A DNA stretch of 64,000 bases from Eonycteris spelaea (Eukaryota; Chordata; Mammalia; Chiroptera; Pteropodidae), in NCBI GenBank assembly GCA_003508835.1, contig PUFA01000066.1, positions 3,472,001 through 3,536,000 of the forward strand, given 5' to 3'. Both the position numbers and the translations under genes were made by a program. The notes under the pieces are model-generated. The model saw only the letters and a list, made by a program, of their open reading frames with translations, was not told where the DNA came from and searched no databases. This document shows positions 35,322 through 45,984 of the stretch, one piece after another (position 1 is the first letter of the stretch; each line of letters starts with the position of its first letter).

Positions 35322-35755
35322 AGGTTAATTTTCTGCACCAACTTGACTGGGCCAAGGGATGCGAGATAGCTGGCCAACATTTCTAAGCGTGCCTGTGAAC
35401 TGGATTAGCTTCTGAATTCGTAGACCGAGAAAGATGCCCGCAGGTGGACGTCATCCCAGCCAGCGAGGGCCGGGATAGAACAGAAAGCAGGGGGTGCGTT
35501 TGCACTCTCTGCTTGAGCTGGGATGTGCATCTTCTCCTGCCTTCGGACAGCAATGCTCCGGGTGTCTGGCCCTTCTGTCTTGGACCGGGACATCCTCCAT
35601 CGGTCCCCCGATTCTCAGGCCTCCGGGGCTGGATGGCAACTGCGCCACCGGCATTGTAGCTGTCAGCCTCCCTCATCAAGTGAGCCAATCTGTCATACTC
35701 GATCTCTTTCTATAGGTGCCTATTGGTTCAGTTTCTCTGGAGAACACAAATCTAT
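35322..35755 (+). repeat. Ancient LTR-like interspersed repeat
   Basis: The element starts ggttaattttctgcaccaac and ttgactgggccaagggatgc, then has ctctctgcttgagctgggat and ttctcctgccttcggacagc, and ends cctattggttcagtttctct, ggagaacaca. The layout is that of a well-known mammalian repeat of LTR type; the family name is not certain to me. Confidence 0.55.
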
Positions 35756-36899
35756 ACCTTTTCCAGGTGAGAGATGGCCGTGGCTTGGACCAGGGAGAGG
35801 CAGAGGGAGGTGGGAAAAGTTTCAGTTTAGTGTGACATAACGGAATTTCTCTTCTCATCCGAAGCCTTTCTCAGTGATGCCACGTGTCCTGGCCCCCTGG
35901 CAATCAAGCGTTCAGGGGAGAGGCTCCGCTCTGTTAGAGGTATATCTATGTTAACCTCACTTGTGGACGGGACTCAACCCTCACGATTCTCAGTGGATGC
36001 AGATGTGGGGGTTTTCGGCTGGCAGGCTCTATGGTGAATTCAGCACGCAGACAGGAAGTTAAAAATCTGAACTTCTTTCTGAGGAGCCTGCCGCTGTCTG
36101 GTTTTGCCCCAGGCCCCACTGCTCTCTATTGCCTTTCACACGTGATCTATCTAGTTTCTGAAGAAGACACACGAGTCCGGTGTGCAGTGGTATTGCTCTG
36201 TATCTGCTGGGATCCCTATTCTGCAGACCTCATTCCCCCATTTCACAGATGGGGTAAATAAACCATTAATGGAGGTAAATAAATGACATGATTCACCTAA
36301 GGTCGTGTGATTCTTAGTGATTATAACTCTCGGCCTTACATCTCTCTCCACTCCTATTGACTGGCTTTGCAGTTGGCGAGAGCTGAGAGAGAATTTTCTT
36401 GCTTCGTCAGACAGAGGCCATACCCTACGCGTAAGTAGATGATTCCAGAAACAGAGTGACAGAGAGCGTGACTGTCTTCCCATTCTCCGGTGAAGAAAGA
36501 CAGCATTCCCCTGTGCGTTCGTCATTTGACTTCAGGGCACGGACCGGTGCTGCAACGGACCGGAGCACTGCGTACGAGCTGTCATCAAGCGCTCTGCCTT
36601 CCTTTTTCCCCAAATGAAAGGAATGCTCTCCGAGGACATTAGTTGTCTGTGCACATGTTGTGGTGGTCAGCATTGATGCAGTTTTACATGTCTTAGCCCT
36701 GGACTCGCGGGCCACCCCCACTCCGCTCCTTGAAAACAACCTTTTAGAGAGTGGCTTTTAGGAAAACTAGCCATATTCTGCAATTAAATTTCAATGACTT
36801 GATGAGATCCTTGCCAGGGAACGAAAATGCCACAAAGCCGGAATTGTATTCTCGAGCGTTCAGGGGAGCCGGCCCCAAGTACCAAGGTATGGGGAGATG

Positions 36900-37148
36900 A
36901 AAAGGCGTTTGCCCTCAGCGAGTTTCCAGGAACAAAAGACACTCAGCAGTCGTTTACCTTTTCCTACATTTTCCCCAATTTTCTCAATCTGTTCCTATAG
37001 CAACCCTAATAGGGATTGGGTTGCTAGAAAAGCATTCGTTTCTATAGAAACAATTTGTTCTATAAGAGAAAAAGTTTACTTGGTAGCACACGAAATCTAA
37101 TATTAGGATTTTGGTTTTTTTGGTAAACTTTTTTTCTTTTTGTCAGCC
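36900..37148. promoter_or_regulatory. Cluster of RFX X-box-like half sites
   Basis: A repeat-free AT-rich stretch holds GTTCCTATAGCAAC at 36991-37004, ttgctag at about 37021 (inverse half-site), and the perfect 14-bp palindrome GTTTCTATAGAAAC at 37038-37051. It lies immediately upstream of the short ATG frame at 37149. RFX sites of this form control ciliary and immune genes; here the role is inferred only. Confidence 0.35.
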
Positions 37149-37370
37149 ATGAGACGATTTCCCAAGCCACCTACAGACGTACACAAACTCAAATTGTCAT
37201 TCCAGAGTGTGTTCTCATATGGAGATCCAATGGAGGTTACAGAGTTTCGGTCCCTTGGGATCTTTACTAAGAATATGAAATTAAAAAAATTTTTAGACCG
37301 CTTACATGTTCAGATACAAGGGTCTAGACTAGATGATTTCTGGAGACTTATTTTTGAGGGAGGGCAGTAA
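37149..37370 (+). CDS. Short unassigned ORF of 73 codons, possible exon
   Basis: The frame runs from an ATG with G at -3 (good Kozak context) to TAA. The predicted peptide is basic (many K/R) with FPKPP near its start and a W near its end. No signal peptide, membrane segment or known domain is evident. It is preceded by a long T-rich tract ending in CAG at 37145, which reads like a splice acceptor, so it could be a terminal exon. No donor follows the ORF. It may equally be a conserved non-coding element that happens to be open; I do not recognise the family. Confidence 0.2.
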   Translation: MRRFPKPPTDVHKLKLSFQSVFSYGDPMEVTEFRSLGIFTKNMKLKKFLDRLHVQIQGSRLDDFWRLIFEGGQ

Positions 37371-37424
37371 TTTGTTGGCTTTCTTGTAAAAACCCGAGGG
37401 TTTTTTTTTTTACTAAAAAACAGG

Positions 37425-37930
37425 TAGGTGGTCTTGGCTGCAAGTGACTGAAATCGAGTTTAAAATTGGTTAAGCAAAAAAAAAAAAAAAAAAAAAAAGG
37501 AAGAAGGAATATACTGGTTGTCACAGTTTAGAAGTCTGGAAGTTTCCAGTAGGGCTGGATGCAGGGTTCATTGAGGCCTAGTCGCTTTTCCCTGCTCAGC
37601 TCTTTACTGTGTTTATGTCATTCTCTGGCAAGCTCTTCTTTCTCATGAGGTCTCAGCAGCTCCAGCCTAAGCCTCTGCAGTTCCTCTTAAGTATCTTTGA
37701 TAGTTCCTGGAAAAGTCCTGGGAATGACTAACTGGACTGACTCAGGTCACATGCCCACCCCTGAACCAATCCCCGGGGACCTGGGGGAATAAAATGAGCT
37801 GATTGGCCAGGCCTGGGACAGGTGCTTAGTTCTGGGTCAGAAGTGAGGTCAGTACCTCCTCTGCCACCAGGGACTACAGAGAGAGGGGAGGAATTTTCTA
37901 TAGGAGAAAATCAGAGACAGAGCTAGGGGT
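37425..37930 (+). repeat. Ancient interspersed repeat with a central poly(A), family uncertain
   Basis: Signature parts: tggctgcaagtgactgaaat, tttaaaattggttaagc, a 23-base A run at 37476-37498, gactgactcaggtcacatgc, ccacccctgaaccaatccc and gagctgattggccaggcctg. This order is common in mammalian genomes (MER-type), but I cannot name the family. Confidence 0.5.
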
Positions 37931-38099
37931 ATGGATGTGATCTGGGCACCAGTCACTCTCCTGACCAATTCCACATGGCCATTTGGAATAGACCCATTTG
38001 GCCACATTCTGAAATTAGATGGCTGGATCTTAGAACAACCTTCACTGCAGCCTGGGCAGAGAGAGTGGGGGGGGGGGGTAGCCAGTAAAGTTTATCCTC

Positions 38100-38870
38100 T
38101 CCCAATCATTTCATTTTTCTAATTAACCTGCCACTAGCTCAACCCCAAGAACATCTTTCAAGCAATTTTTTTTCCCTTCCAAAAGGAATTGAAAAAAAAA
38201 TCAGAATACATTTGCATGTTACCTAAAACATTCTAAATCCGTGTCTTATCTTTGTCACTGCACGGTCTTTCATTTTTAAGGCTGGTAGCTGTATAATTAC
38301 AGTCACCTTCAGCCTCACCAATCCCTTCTTGAAAAGGTTATTGTGAACGGGACAAAAAAAAATCATTTGGAAACACAGCCCAGATCTGTTTTTCAATCAT
38401 CTTTTCATCCCAAACTTCAGAGATTTTTAGAAAATCATGTGTCAATAGAAGCAGCACATAACCTTGTATAGTGTTTTTAGGGGAAAAGCTATTTCCTAAG
38501 ATGATTGAAAGTCTGAGTTATTTCAGGAAGGGGGATGGTGTGTGGCCAGTAATTTGAATTAAGTGAATTTTCAGGGTTTCTTAAGATCTTAAAATAGGAT
38601 TGGTAAAATTTAGCATTTTAGTTCAAAGTTAATTTCTGCTATAGGGGCTCTTGTTTAAAAAATGCTTTGTTTTCATTGTTATTAGCTTGCTGAAATATTT
38701 AAGGTTTGAAATAGCATTAGGATTTTTTTTTTCCTTTTAATACACTGGTTAATAATTTCCCTGGGGATTACTTCCAACGAAGCTCTCGTATTTTGGGTAA
38801 GGAGTGATCCTATTGGGATCAGAAGCGAATCCTTTGAAATCTTCAATTTTGTGGCAAGACTAAGTGTTTC
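38100..38870. promoter_or_regulatory. AT-rich repeat-poor block with an octamer
   Basis: About 770 bp without a recognised repeat. It contains the exact POU octamer ATTTGCAT at 38211-38218, tgtataattacagtca, and several TAAT/AATTA cores. This is the longest repeat-free AT-rich block in the window, so a conserved regulatory element is plausible but untested. Confidence 0.3.
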
Positions 38871-39007
38871 TCATGAATGAAAACCTTGGGTCTCAACAGG
38901 ACACCTGAAAGGCTCTTCAAAATACAAAGCTTTGTGCTTCGGAAAATTTTTCAAGTAGGACTCACGAATGAGGGACTTTGACAAGCCTGGTTGTAGGAAG
39001 TGTGCCA

Positions 39008-39052
39008 GTGTGCGTGTGTGTGTGTGTGTGTGTGCGCACACGCGTGGGCACG
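39008..39052. repeat. (GT)n tract with CGCACACG flank
   Basis: Imperfect GT/GC alternation, potentially Z-DNA-forming by composition. Confidence 0.8.
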
Positions 39053-39269
39053 TGCGGATATGCACACTCGCCTGGGAGGTTGGAGGAATTTGGTTGTTAG
39101 GGGAAGGTGTCCGTTATGATACCGGAACGAAGGCTGATGTTCAACTTTAAAACCCTGTGGGGGGCCACCCAGAGGCCTTGACATCAGGGGAGGTTCCGAC
39201 GCACAGGGAGAAGCAGGGACCAGTGCTAAGGGCAGCACTGCCCAGCCTTGAAAGTAGAGCCATGTCTCC

Positions 39270-39395
39270 TGGGCATATTGTTCCAATGCATTTCTAATGC
39301 ATCAGTCTGGGGAAGGGCCTGGGATTCTGCATTTGTTATTAACTCCCAGGGGATATCCGTACTGCTGGTCCATGGACCACACTTTGAGGAGGGAG
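39270..39395 (+). mobile_element. MER5A-like DNA transposon fragment
   Basis: The parts tgcatttctaatgcatcagt, gggcctgggattctgcattt and ggaccacactttgaggag resemble the MER5A/MER5 group. Confidence 0.5.
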
Positions 39396-39587
39396 ATGGT
39401 AGACTGCTCCTTTATTTTGCCTTGACTGGGGAAGAGTCTGAAAATCATATTTGGAATTCTGTCAGTCCTGAGCAGTGCTGGCTCTGGTATATCTTGGGGC
39501 TTTCTGTCATTCCAGAAAAAGAAATCTCCTATGAAGGGTAAGGCCCAAACCGTATAAATCACAGGCACTAGATGATGGTCCAACCCT

Positions 39588-39590
<3 letters not shown>

Positions 39591-39655
<65 letters not shown>
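39591..39655. repeat. (AG)n microsatellite
   Basis: About 32 uninterrupted AG units, the longest perfect microsatellite in the window. It ends 22 bp before the 50-bp repeat copy at 39678. Confidence 0.97.
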
Positions 39656-39658
<3 letters not shown>

Positions 39659-39677
39659 GACAGGTCAGCAACATTCA

Positions 39678-39727
39678 GAGAGCTTAGGTTGAATCTATAA
39701 ATCTCTGAGTACAGTGAAACTATTTCA
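39678..39727 (+). repeat. 50-bp direct repeat, copy 1
   Basis: It matches 40498-40547 at 47 of 50 positions (differences: aggtt/agatt, tctataa/tccataa, acagtg/atagtg). The copies are exactly 820 bp apart. Confidence 0.9.
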
Positions 39728-39996
39728 GGTGAAACTTACCTTTCAAAGCAGGACTAGAAATGAAGCCTGTTGTTCCTCCAGAATTTTTTTATAAGAATCT
39801 TTCTTCATATTTCCTGAGGGACTAGTGATGTTCAGTACTATCTTTGTTCATTTAGCCAAAGGCAGATTTCTCTGTTCCCTTCCCTGGGGGATGATCTTGT
39901 ACCTGACTCTTCAGATAAGAAGCAGCCACACTGAAGCCTTTCATCGGAATGCTCAGTGAGGTGGCAGATTCGGAAGGGACGAAGGAGCAGGAAGCC

Positions 39997-40485
39997 TGTA
40001 TCAGGGAGCTACTGCCACATAACAAACCACCCCAAACTTAGTGGCTTCAAACAACACTCTTTTATTATTCCTCATGAGTTTACAGCTAAGCTGGGCGGTT
40101 GGGCTGATCTCAGCAGGTGCCACTCATGAGTCTGCGGTCGGTCAGCGGGTGGGTTGATTGCAAGCAGGTGGCCCAGCCTGGCTTTGGCTGGATGACGGGT
40201 CTTCCTCCACATTCCTCCTCTTTCCTCATAGTCTGGGCATGTTCTCATGGTGGTGGCAGTGGTCCAAGAGAGAGCTGGTGTCTCAGTCACGCCAGAGGGC
40301 AAGCAGGAACACCTGCAGGGTTTTCAAGCTCTGCTCATGCGACATTGGCTAGTATATCCCATTTGCCCAAGCAAGTCATGTGCCCAAGCCCAGTGTCAGA
40401 GAGGGAGGGACAAGAAAGTTGGGGCCAAGGGTGTAGATACAGACAGGGAGGCCTTTAATTGGGAACATTGCTAAAGTTCAAGCAC
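39997..40485 (-). repeat. MaLR-type LTR, antisense
   Basis: The antisense LTR start is clear: gctactgccacataacaaac, caccccaaacttagtggctt and caaacaacactcttttatt. The interior is diverged (tcagcaggtgccactcatga, ggtccaagagagagctggtg). It lies wholly between the two 50-bp repeats. Confidence 0.6.
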
Positions 40486-40497
40486 ACAACCCTGATT

Positions 40498-40547
40498 GAG
40501 AGCTTAGATTGAATCCATAAATCTCTGAGTATAGTGAAACTATTTCA
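40498..40547 (+). repeat. 50-bp direct repeat, copy 2
   Basis: Partner of 39678-39727 at 94% identity. A degenerate (attc)n tract follows directly (about 40545-40580), joining L2-like antisense sequence. Confidence 0.9.
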
Positions 40548-40979
40548 TTCATTCACTTGTTTACTCATTCATTCATTTGTGAAACATTTATTGTCTTTCT
40601 CTTATGCAAAGTATCAGGCTCCGTCAGACTTTACTTCTGAGTTTCACTTGCTTCAAGATCCACACGCACTTAAATTCCACCTCCAGATTATCTCCATGTG
40701 GAAACTGTGAAAAGCTTTTGCTCACTCCTCAGGGAGGCTGTGGGGCCTATGAAATCAGAGTCTGTGAAATGAGAGGGAGGGTCCTCTTCCCAAAGTCAAT
40801 GGGGACGGCTACTGTCCGTTGCCATGGAGATGGATGCTGGGGTGCTTTAAACAGACCCTACCTACCATCCACTCCTGGGGCTGCTGTTTTTCAGAATAAA
40901 AGGGCCTGGCTAGAACGCAGGTCTGTGGTCCACTCAGGCCCTTGGGATCATCATCTCTTGGAGCCTGTTTTCATCGTTG

Positions 40980-41335
40980 TCATGGAACAAATAACACTCT
41001 TATTTCAGTTTTGTTTGTTTGATTTTGAGGTATTTATGAGCATATTGTAAACTCTAAAGTGCCATGAAAATATAAATTTCCTGTCATTATGTATAAGAAG
41101 GAGGACTCCTAGTTTTGTAGTAAATGATGTGCTGGCAAATTCTCAATGGGCAGCAGTGAGGTGAGAGGGTGGGAAGAGCCCAGATTTATAGCACCTGTGG
41201 ATTTCCTTGGTAAATACTTCATGGCTGATTTCTACATGGTTGCCACCAAAGCTTTAAGAAGGTACTTATAATAAAATTTTTGTATAGTTAATAATCAGAA
41301 TTCCTGGATATTTAAGCATTTGCTTTCTCAAGCTG
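40980..41335. promoter_or_regulatory. AT-rich repeat-poor block
   Basis: No recognised repeat. It contains gtatttatgagcatattgta, gaaaatataaatttcctgtc and tataataaaatttttgtata. An X-box-like GTTGCCATGGAGAT lies upstream at about 40819-40832. Regulatory role is inferred. Confidence 0.25.
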
Positions 41336-41384
41336 GTAAGAGCCTTTCCCAGCTCACGCTGGCTCATCTCACGTGCCAGACTCC

Positions 41385-41555
41385 TGGATTTGAACTAGTT
41401 CTGCCTCTTACTACCTCTGTGATCTTGTGCGAGTGACTATTCCCTCATCTGCAAAATGGGAATATAATAGTACCTAGGGCTGAAATAAAGACTAAATGAG
41501 ATAACGTATATGAGAGGCTTCGCACACAGTAAGTATTCAATAAATGTCAGTTATC
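41385..41555 (+). repeat. MIR SINE
   Basis: Sense MIR: ctggatttgaactagttctg, cctctgtgatcttgtgcgag, ccctcatctgcaaaatggga and gtaagtattcaataaatgtc. Confidence 0.75.
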
Positions 41556-41759
41556 TGTGCTGTATCTCCTGGCCAGCTGATGGTACAAGTGGCTGGCTAG
41601 ACACATTCTCACAGCAGGGTTACCCAGTCCTGTGGGCTGAAAGCTGGCTCAGCCCATTTCCCGGCCAGGCCCATCCTGTGTCAAGCTTCTTACAAATCAT
41701 TCTTTTATATTTTCCTGTGGAGCTCAAAGCACCCCCTTTTGCCAGGCTTCTTACAAACA

Positions 41760-41915
41760 GCATCTCACATCACTCCCCACAGATGGCCCAGGTAGGAAGG
41801 ACACTTTTAATAGCCCCATCTTAGAGATGGGACAATTGAGATTCAGGGAGGCTGCAAGTAAGGAGAATCAGGATTAGACTCCAGAGTCCCCGGGTCTAAA
41901 CCACCTCCCTACTTT
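41760..41915 (-). repeat. MIR SINE, antisense
   Basis: The parts ccccatcttagagatgggac, aattgagattcagggaggct and agactccagagtccccggg are antisense MIR. Confidence 0.6.
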
Positions 41916-41964
41916 GGTGAAGAAAAAAAAAAAATCCCTTTTATTTAGAACAATTTCCTGATTT

Positions 41965-42165
41965 TCTCTATTCCTTTCTTTTTTATAGCAGCTTTATTGA
42001 ATTTGCATACATTAAGTCTAACTGATTAAATTAAATTAAATTTACATACATAAAATTCACCTTTTAAAGCATGCAACTGGATTTTGAGTATATTCAAAAC
42101 CATCACCATTATCTAATTTTAGAAAATTTCCATCGCCCTAAAAAGAAAACCTAGACGCCCCCCTT
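41965..42165 (-). mobile_element. LINE-1 (L1M group) 3' end, antisense
   Basis: The parts gcagctttattgaatttgca, cataaaattcaccttttaaa, gcatgcaactggattttgag and catcaccattatctaatttt match the antisense LINE-1 3' UTR. Confidence 0.75.
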
Positions 42166-42639
42166 CTCCTCAAAGAAACTCAGAGACACTGGACATATCT
42201 CTCAGCTTCCACAGAAAGCACCCTCAGCGCAGCCAGCTGGCCCTGTTTGTACGTGGGGACACTCCTAAGCAGAGTGTTTTGTTCACATTCATTGAACACC
42301 TTGTCCAGGTCCCAGAAAGCTACACCCGTTTATATTGAGCTATTTATCCTGCCCTCCCTCCCAATGCGAAGGGGGAATATTTAGTTATTTCCAGGGCCAC
42401 AAGACGATCTCACATTACTATTGCCTTGTTCTCCCTACTCCCCATCTTTCTTGGTTTGGGGAGACAGCAGGCAAGTGGAGGGCACTGGATGGTACCTCTT
42501 TGCTTCTGATTAGAAGCCGCTTTTGTTAAAGCTTTTGCTTTCCTCTCTTATTCCCTTGCCTCCTTTCAGATGCCCTCCCCACAGTCAAATATCATCTGAT
42601 TTTAGGTGCTAGGGGTGAAGGAGCTGTGATTGGGGCCCC

Positions 42640-43015
42640 CCGCCCCCCCGCCCCTGGTGTGCCAATCAAAAATAAAAATTAAAGTCGTTTTTACAGGCAA
42701 ACCTGGAGGCAGCTGTTTGGTACTTAAAAATCTGGCTGTTTAATCCCTGGTGGGGGTGGGGAATATGTATTAATTGCAGTCTGATCGTAGTATTGTCTAA
42801 ACAGCCCTTGAACTTGTAAATGACAGGTTGGCAGGGGTATTTTTAGCTCCTGTTTTTCAGAAGCTGAACAGTTCCCCCCTCCGGGCTCCATATCACACTT
42901 TTCACGTGATAATCTCTGATTCTGCTACTGTCACCTCCCTGGGGGCTCTTAAGTATGCAAATCACGTTCATCTTCCTCACCTTCTAGAGTTTTTCTTTGT
43001 TCGGTGGTTCTGAGT
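42640..43015. promoter_or_regulatory. Candidate conserved non-coding element with an exact octamer
   Basis: Repeat-free block with gccaatcaaaaataaaaatt, gtattaattgcagtctgatc and the exact octamer ATGCAAAT at 42955-42962. A TCACGTGAT-like E-box (ttcacgtgataa) lies at about 42901. Regulatory role is inferred from motifs. Confidence 0.35.
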
Positions 43016-43479
43016 GTAAAGGAAGACTAGGTGGTTGAGCAAAATAATTTATCTTTGGTTGTTTTTGAGCCCAAGACTCTTTGATTTGTAAGCAGTGCTT
43101 GTGGGTGTATTTGTGTTTCCTGGATTTTTTTTTTTTTTCAGTGAATCCATTAGCATTTGAAAAGAAAGAATTTCAGCCCTGTTGCAATCAATCCCACAGT
43201 GAGAGAATGACCCAGCAAGGAGGGGCCATCTCAAGACTCACAAAAGGTCTCCTGGGATCCTCCTCCCCAGAGCCCTCCGTGTGATTTCCCGGGTCGCACA
43301 TTTCAGTGAAAAGGCCAGTGCTTGACCGTGCCCACAAAACAAGTCAATTTTGTCCTTTGTGGGCCACAGGAAGGAAGGAAGTGGATGAATTCTTGTTAAA
43401 TACATGAACTTCAGTTCTTTTCCTTCTTTCTTTATTGTAAGTAGCCTGGACTTCCCAATGGCAATGGTGTTGTAAACAA

Positions 43480-43572
43480 CATCATTAACAAAAATAATAA
43501 TAGTTTACTGCGTGGCGGCTCTGGCCCAAGTGCTTTACCTGGACGAACTCTTTCTAGCCCATGATGGTAGGG
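43480..43572 (-). repeat. MIR SINE, antisense fragment
   Basis: The pattern aataataatagtttactgcg, then cccaagtgctttacctgg, matches the antisense MIR start. Confidence 0.5.
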
Positions 43573-43765
43573 TTTGTCATTTGACATTTGCGGCAGGATA
43601 ATTCCTTCCTGCGGGAGGCTGTCCTGGGTATTGTAAGATGTTGACAGCGTCCTTGGCCTCTACTGTACCCACCAGCACTCCCTCCCCATATGACAACACA
43701 TTGCCAAGTGTCCCCCTGGGGTGGGTGGGGTCACCCACAGATGAGAACCACTGGCGTGGTAGAGG
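43573..43765 (-). mobile_element. MER20, antisense
   Basis: The parts ttgtaagatgttgacagcgt, ccttggcctctactgtaccc, acacattgccaagtgtcccc and cagatgagaaccactgg match antisense MER20. Confidence 0.7.
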
Positions 43766-43924
43766 GGGCAAAAAGCAGTAGCAGGAAAACAGTAGGAAAG
43801 GAGAAATAAGACTATAGGAGAGAAACCCAGACGGAGGACAGGCAAAGTGTGAGCACAGAGACAGAAAGATGTGGATAGAGCTCAGGGCCAGAGAACCTGG
43901 CCTTGGCTCTGGGCACCACGACTG

Positions 43925-44045
43925 AATCAGGCATGGGCACCCAGGGCAAGTTTTCCTTCCCTGTGCCTTGGTTTTCTCACCTGTAAAATGGCCATCTGCC
44001 ACACGAGGTCAGTTGTAAAGAACAAAGAAGTTGCTCCTTGTGAGA
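43925..44045 (+). repeat. MIR SINE fragment
   Basis: Sense MIR core: ccctgtgccttggttttctc followed by acctgtaaaatggccatctg. Confidence 0.65.
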
Positions 44046-44098
44046 GTGCAGTGCTACTCCAATTCCACTGATTACTGCTACAGACGCTTACGGACATG

Positions 44099-44154
44099 TA
44101 GATAAGAGTCAGATCCATCGCCTGGGTAGATAAGAGTCAGATCCATCGCCTGGG
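44099..44154. repeat. Perfect 28-bp tandem duplication
   Basis: Unit 44099-44126 is repeated exactly at 44127-44154. Each unit contains a GATA-type site (tagataagag). Perfect identity implies a recent duplication. Confidence 0.97.
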
Positions 44155-45520
44155 CAAACGGGTGGGACAGCGTTATGGTATTCTTGTTTACAGTCGGAGA
44201 ATAAGTGGATTGATTAGAAGCCCTGCTGGACAAGGTGCAAGGCCTTTGCTGGAGGGGAAGAGTTTTGTGGAAGGGACAATGGATTTGGGATTTCCAGGTC
44301 TAGACACCTCCGATCGCCCCTCCTCCCTCTTTTCTCTGCAGAGTTCAGCCACAGGACCTTCTCAAGTAGCCTGGGAAATGCAGCGCTGGAAGTTATACTT
44401 GGCAAATGTGGCTCTGACCACACGCTCAGGAGGGTGAGAAATAGAGCATCTTAAAATTTTCTTTTAGTCTATTTCAAGCCCACCTCATTTGTTCTTGGGG
44501 CTCCCTGTACCACCACCACCGCGCCCCTACCCCCCAGGGTGGAGAAAAGTTTAAAGGCCTTACATAGCCCTGAAGCCCTGGCCAGGCCCCTGTGGTCATT
44601 TGTCCACGTTGGTCACTTTGGAGACACGTTGTCCCAGCCAGTCTCAGGTCTGCTGCTTCCTTCCTGGCCATTGTTGGTCAGACTTGGACCATAGGACCGT
44701 TCCCTTCCAAGGGATACTCTCCCACCCTCCCGCAGCATGGCCAAGGACAAGTCCGAGACCCCCGCCCCAAGGTTGCAAGGACTCTCTTCATGCTCTGGGG
44801 TCACCCCTCCCACTCACGTTCCTCAGGGGCATGCCACTCTTGTCCTCTCCTGAGGTTTTCCTGGTCACATGGCTGCATCCCGGTCACATGGCCACATCCC
44901 ATCCACGAGCTATCTGTCCTTTAAAAACAAAGCCGGTGGTGAGACTATTTTTCAGACCACTCCAGCTTTCGCCCTCCTACAAACTCTTCCTCTCTCTCCC
45001 ACTACCCCCTGCCCCCAGACGAACAGGCACAGAACTGGACTTGCTGGAATGGGGGACAGGAAAGTGAATACACTGGGTGGACCCAGACATTAAAATTTCA
45101 AAAAACCATTCTCCGACATTTTATTTTTCCTCTCCAGGCTTCCTGGCCCACGTGGCCGAGGTTTCAAAGTGTGGAGAGCCAACCGATTCTAGAGCCAGGA
45201 GGGGCTATGCTGGCACATAGTAGGTGCTCAAGGCACATGTTGTGAGTGAGTGAATGGGGGTCTTTCTGCTAAGTCAGAGGATCTGCCGCCTGGTCTTCCA
45301 TGTTGATGCCCTCGAATCGAAATTCACCCAGTGGGTGAGTGATTCAAGGGAAATTTGGGTTTTGACATTCTTCATGTAACGAAGACTCATTTTTGTTCCC
45401 TGCTCTGCTGCCTGGTACAAGTGGGGGATGCGTAGTCAGCCATGCCAAAGGGACTTGTTCTTCTTTGATATAGCATCGTTGCTCTGATATTTACCCAACT
45501 CTATGGCCCCCTCCATCTTC
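44155..45520. other. GC-rich unassigned sequence
   Basis: Overlapping open frames up to 155 codons (44600-45067) lack ATG/splice support and homology. The stretch at about 45205-45255 (gctggcacatagtaggtgct, then gagtgagtgaatg) is an L2 3' tail in sense orientation. Confidence 0.4.
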
Positions 45521-45522
45521 CT

Positions 45523-45553
45523 GGTTGTCAAGGAAACAGTTTCCTGGACAACC
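45523..45553. promoter_or_regulatory. Palindromic pair of X-box-like sites
   Basis: Left arm GGTTGTCAAGGAAAC (45523-45537) and right arm GTTTCCTGGACAACC (45539-45553) are inverted complements at 14 of 15 positions, with one base between them. Each arm resembles an RFX X-box. The pair borders repeat-poor AT-rich sequence. Confidence 0.6.
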
Positions 45554-45850
45554 TGTTGACTTACTTGGCTGCTGAGTTTGTATTATCTCCAGTGTGGGAA
45601 GCTGTAGTGGAGAATTTTTTTAATGTCACCAAGGTAACCGTCAGCAGCCGCTTAATTATAGTTTTAGGTAAAGATGAATTCTCTTTTGCAAATGTTAGTG
45701 TATTTTTGGTTGAGGGGGGGCGGGCGCGTAGAGAACCACCCAGAGATGAACATCCTCTAATTATATGCTTTCGCTTGTGGACAACTCAGTTTCATTTGCA
45801 GCTAAACTGGTTTCATTCAGAACTGATATATTTCTTCTAGAAAACAAACA
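45554..45850. promoter_or_regulatory. Candidate conserved non-coding element
   Basis: Repeat-free block with cgcttaattatagttttagg (homeodomain-type) and ctctaattatatgctttcgc. A frame (45556-45840) is open for 94 codons but starts at a non-ATG codon. I favour regulatory DNA over coding. Confidence 0.3.
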
Positions 45851-45984
45851 AAATAATGAAAACAAAGAGGAGAAAGGAACCCATTTGGTGGGAGGCAGGC
45901 GCTGAGTGTGATGGGTATGGCTGGAAGACCGGCTTTGCTGGACGATGTTGCCGGCGGCTGTTCCCTCAAACATAAATTTTCCTG

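Noticed and set aside
39591..39655. Regular short repeat resembling an array
   Set aside because: Simple (AG)n microsatellite; no spacers, so not a CRISPR-like array.
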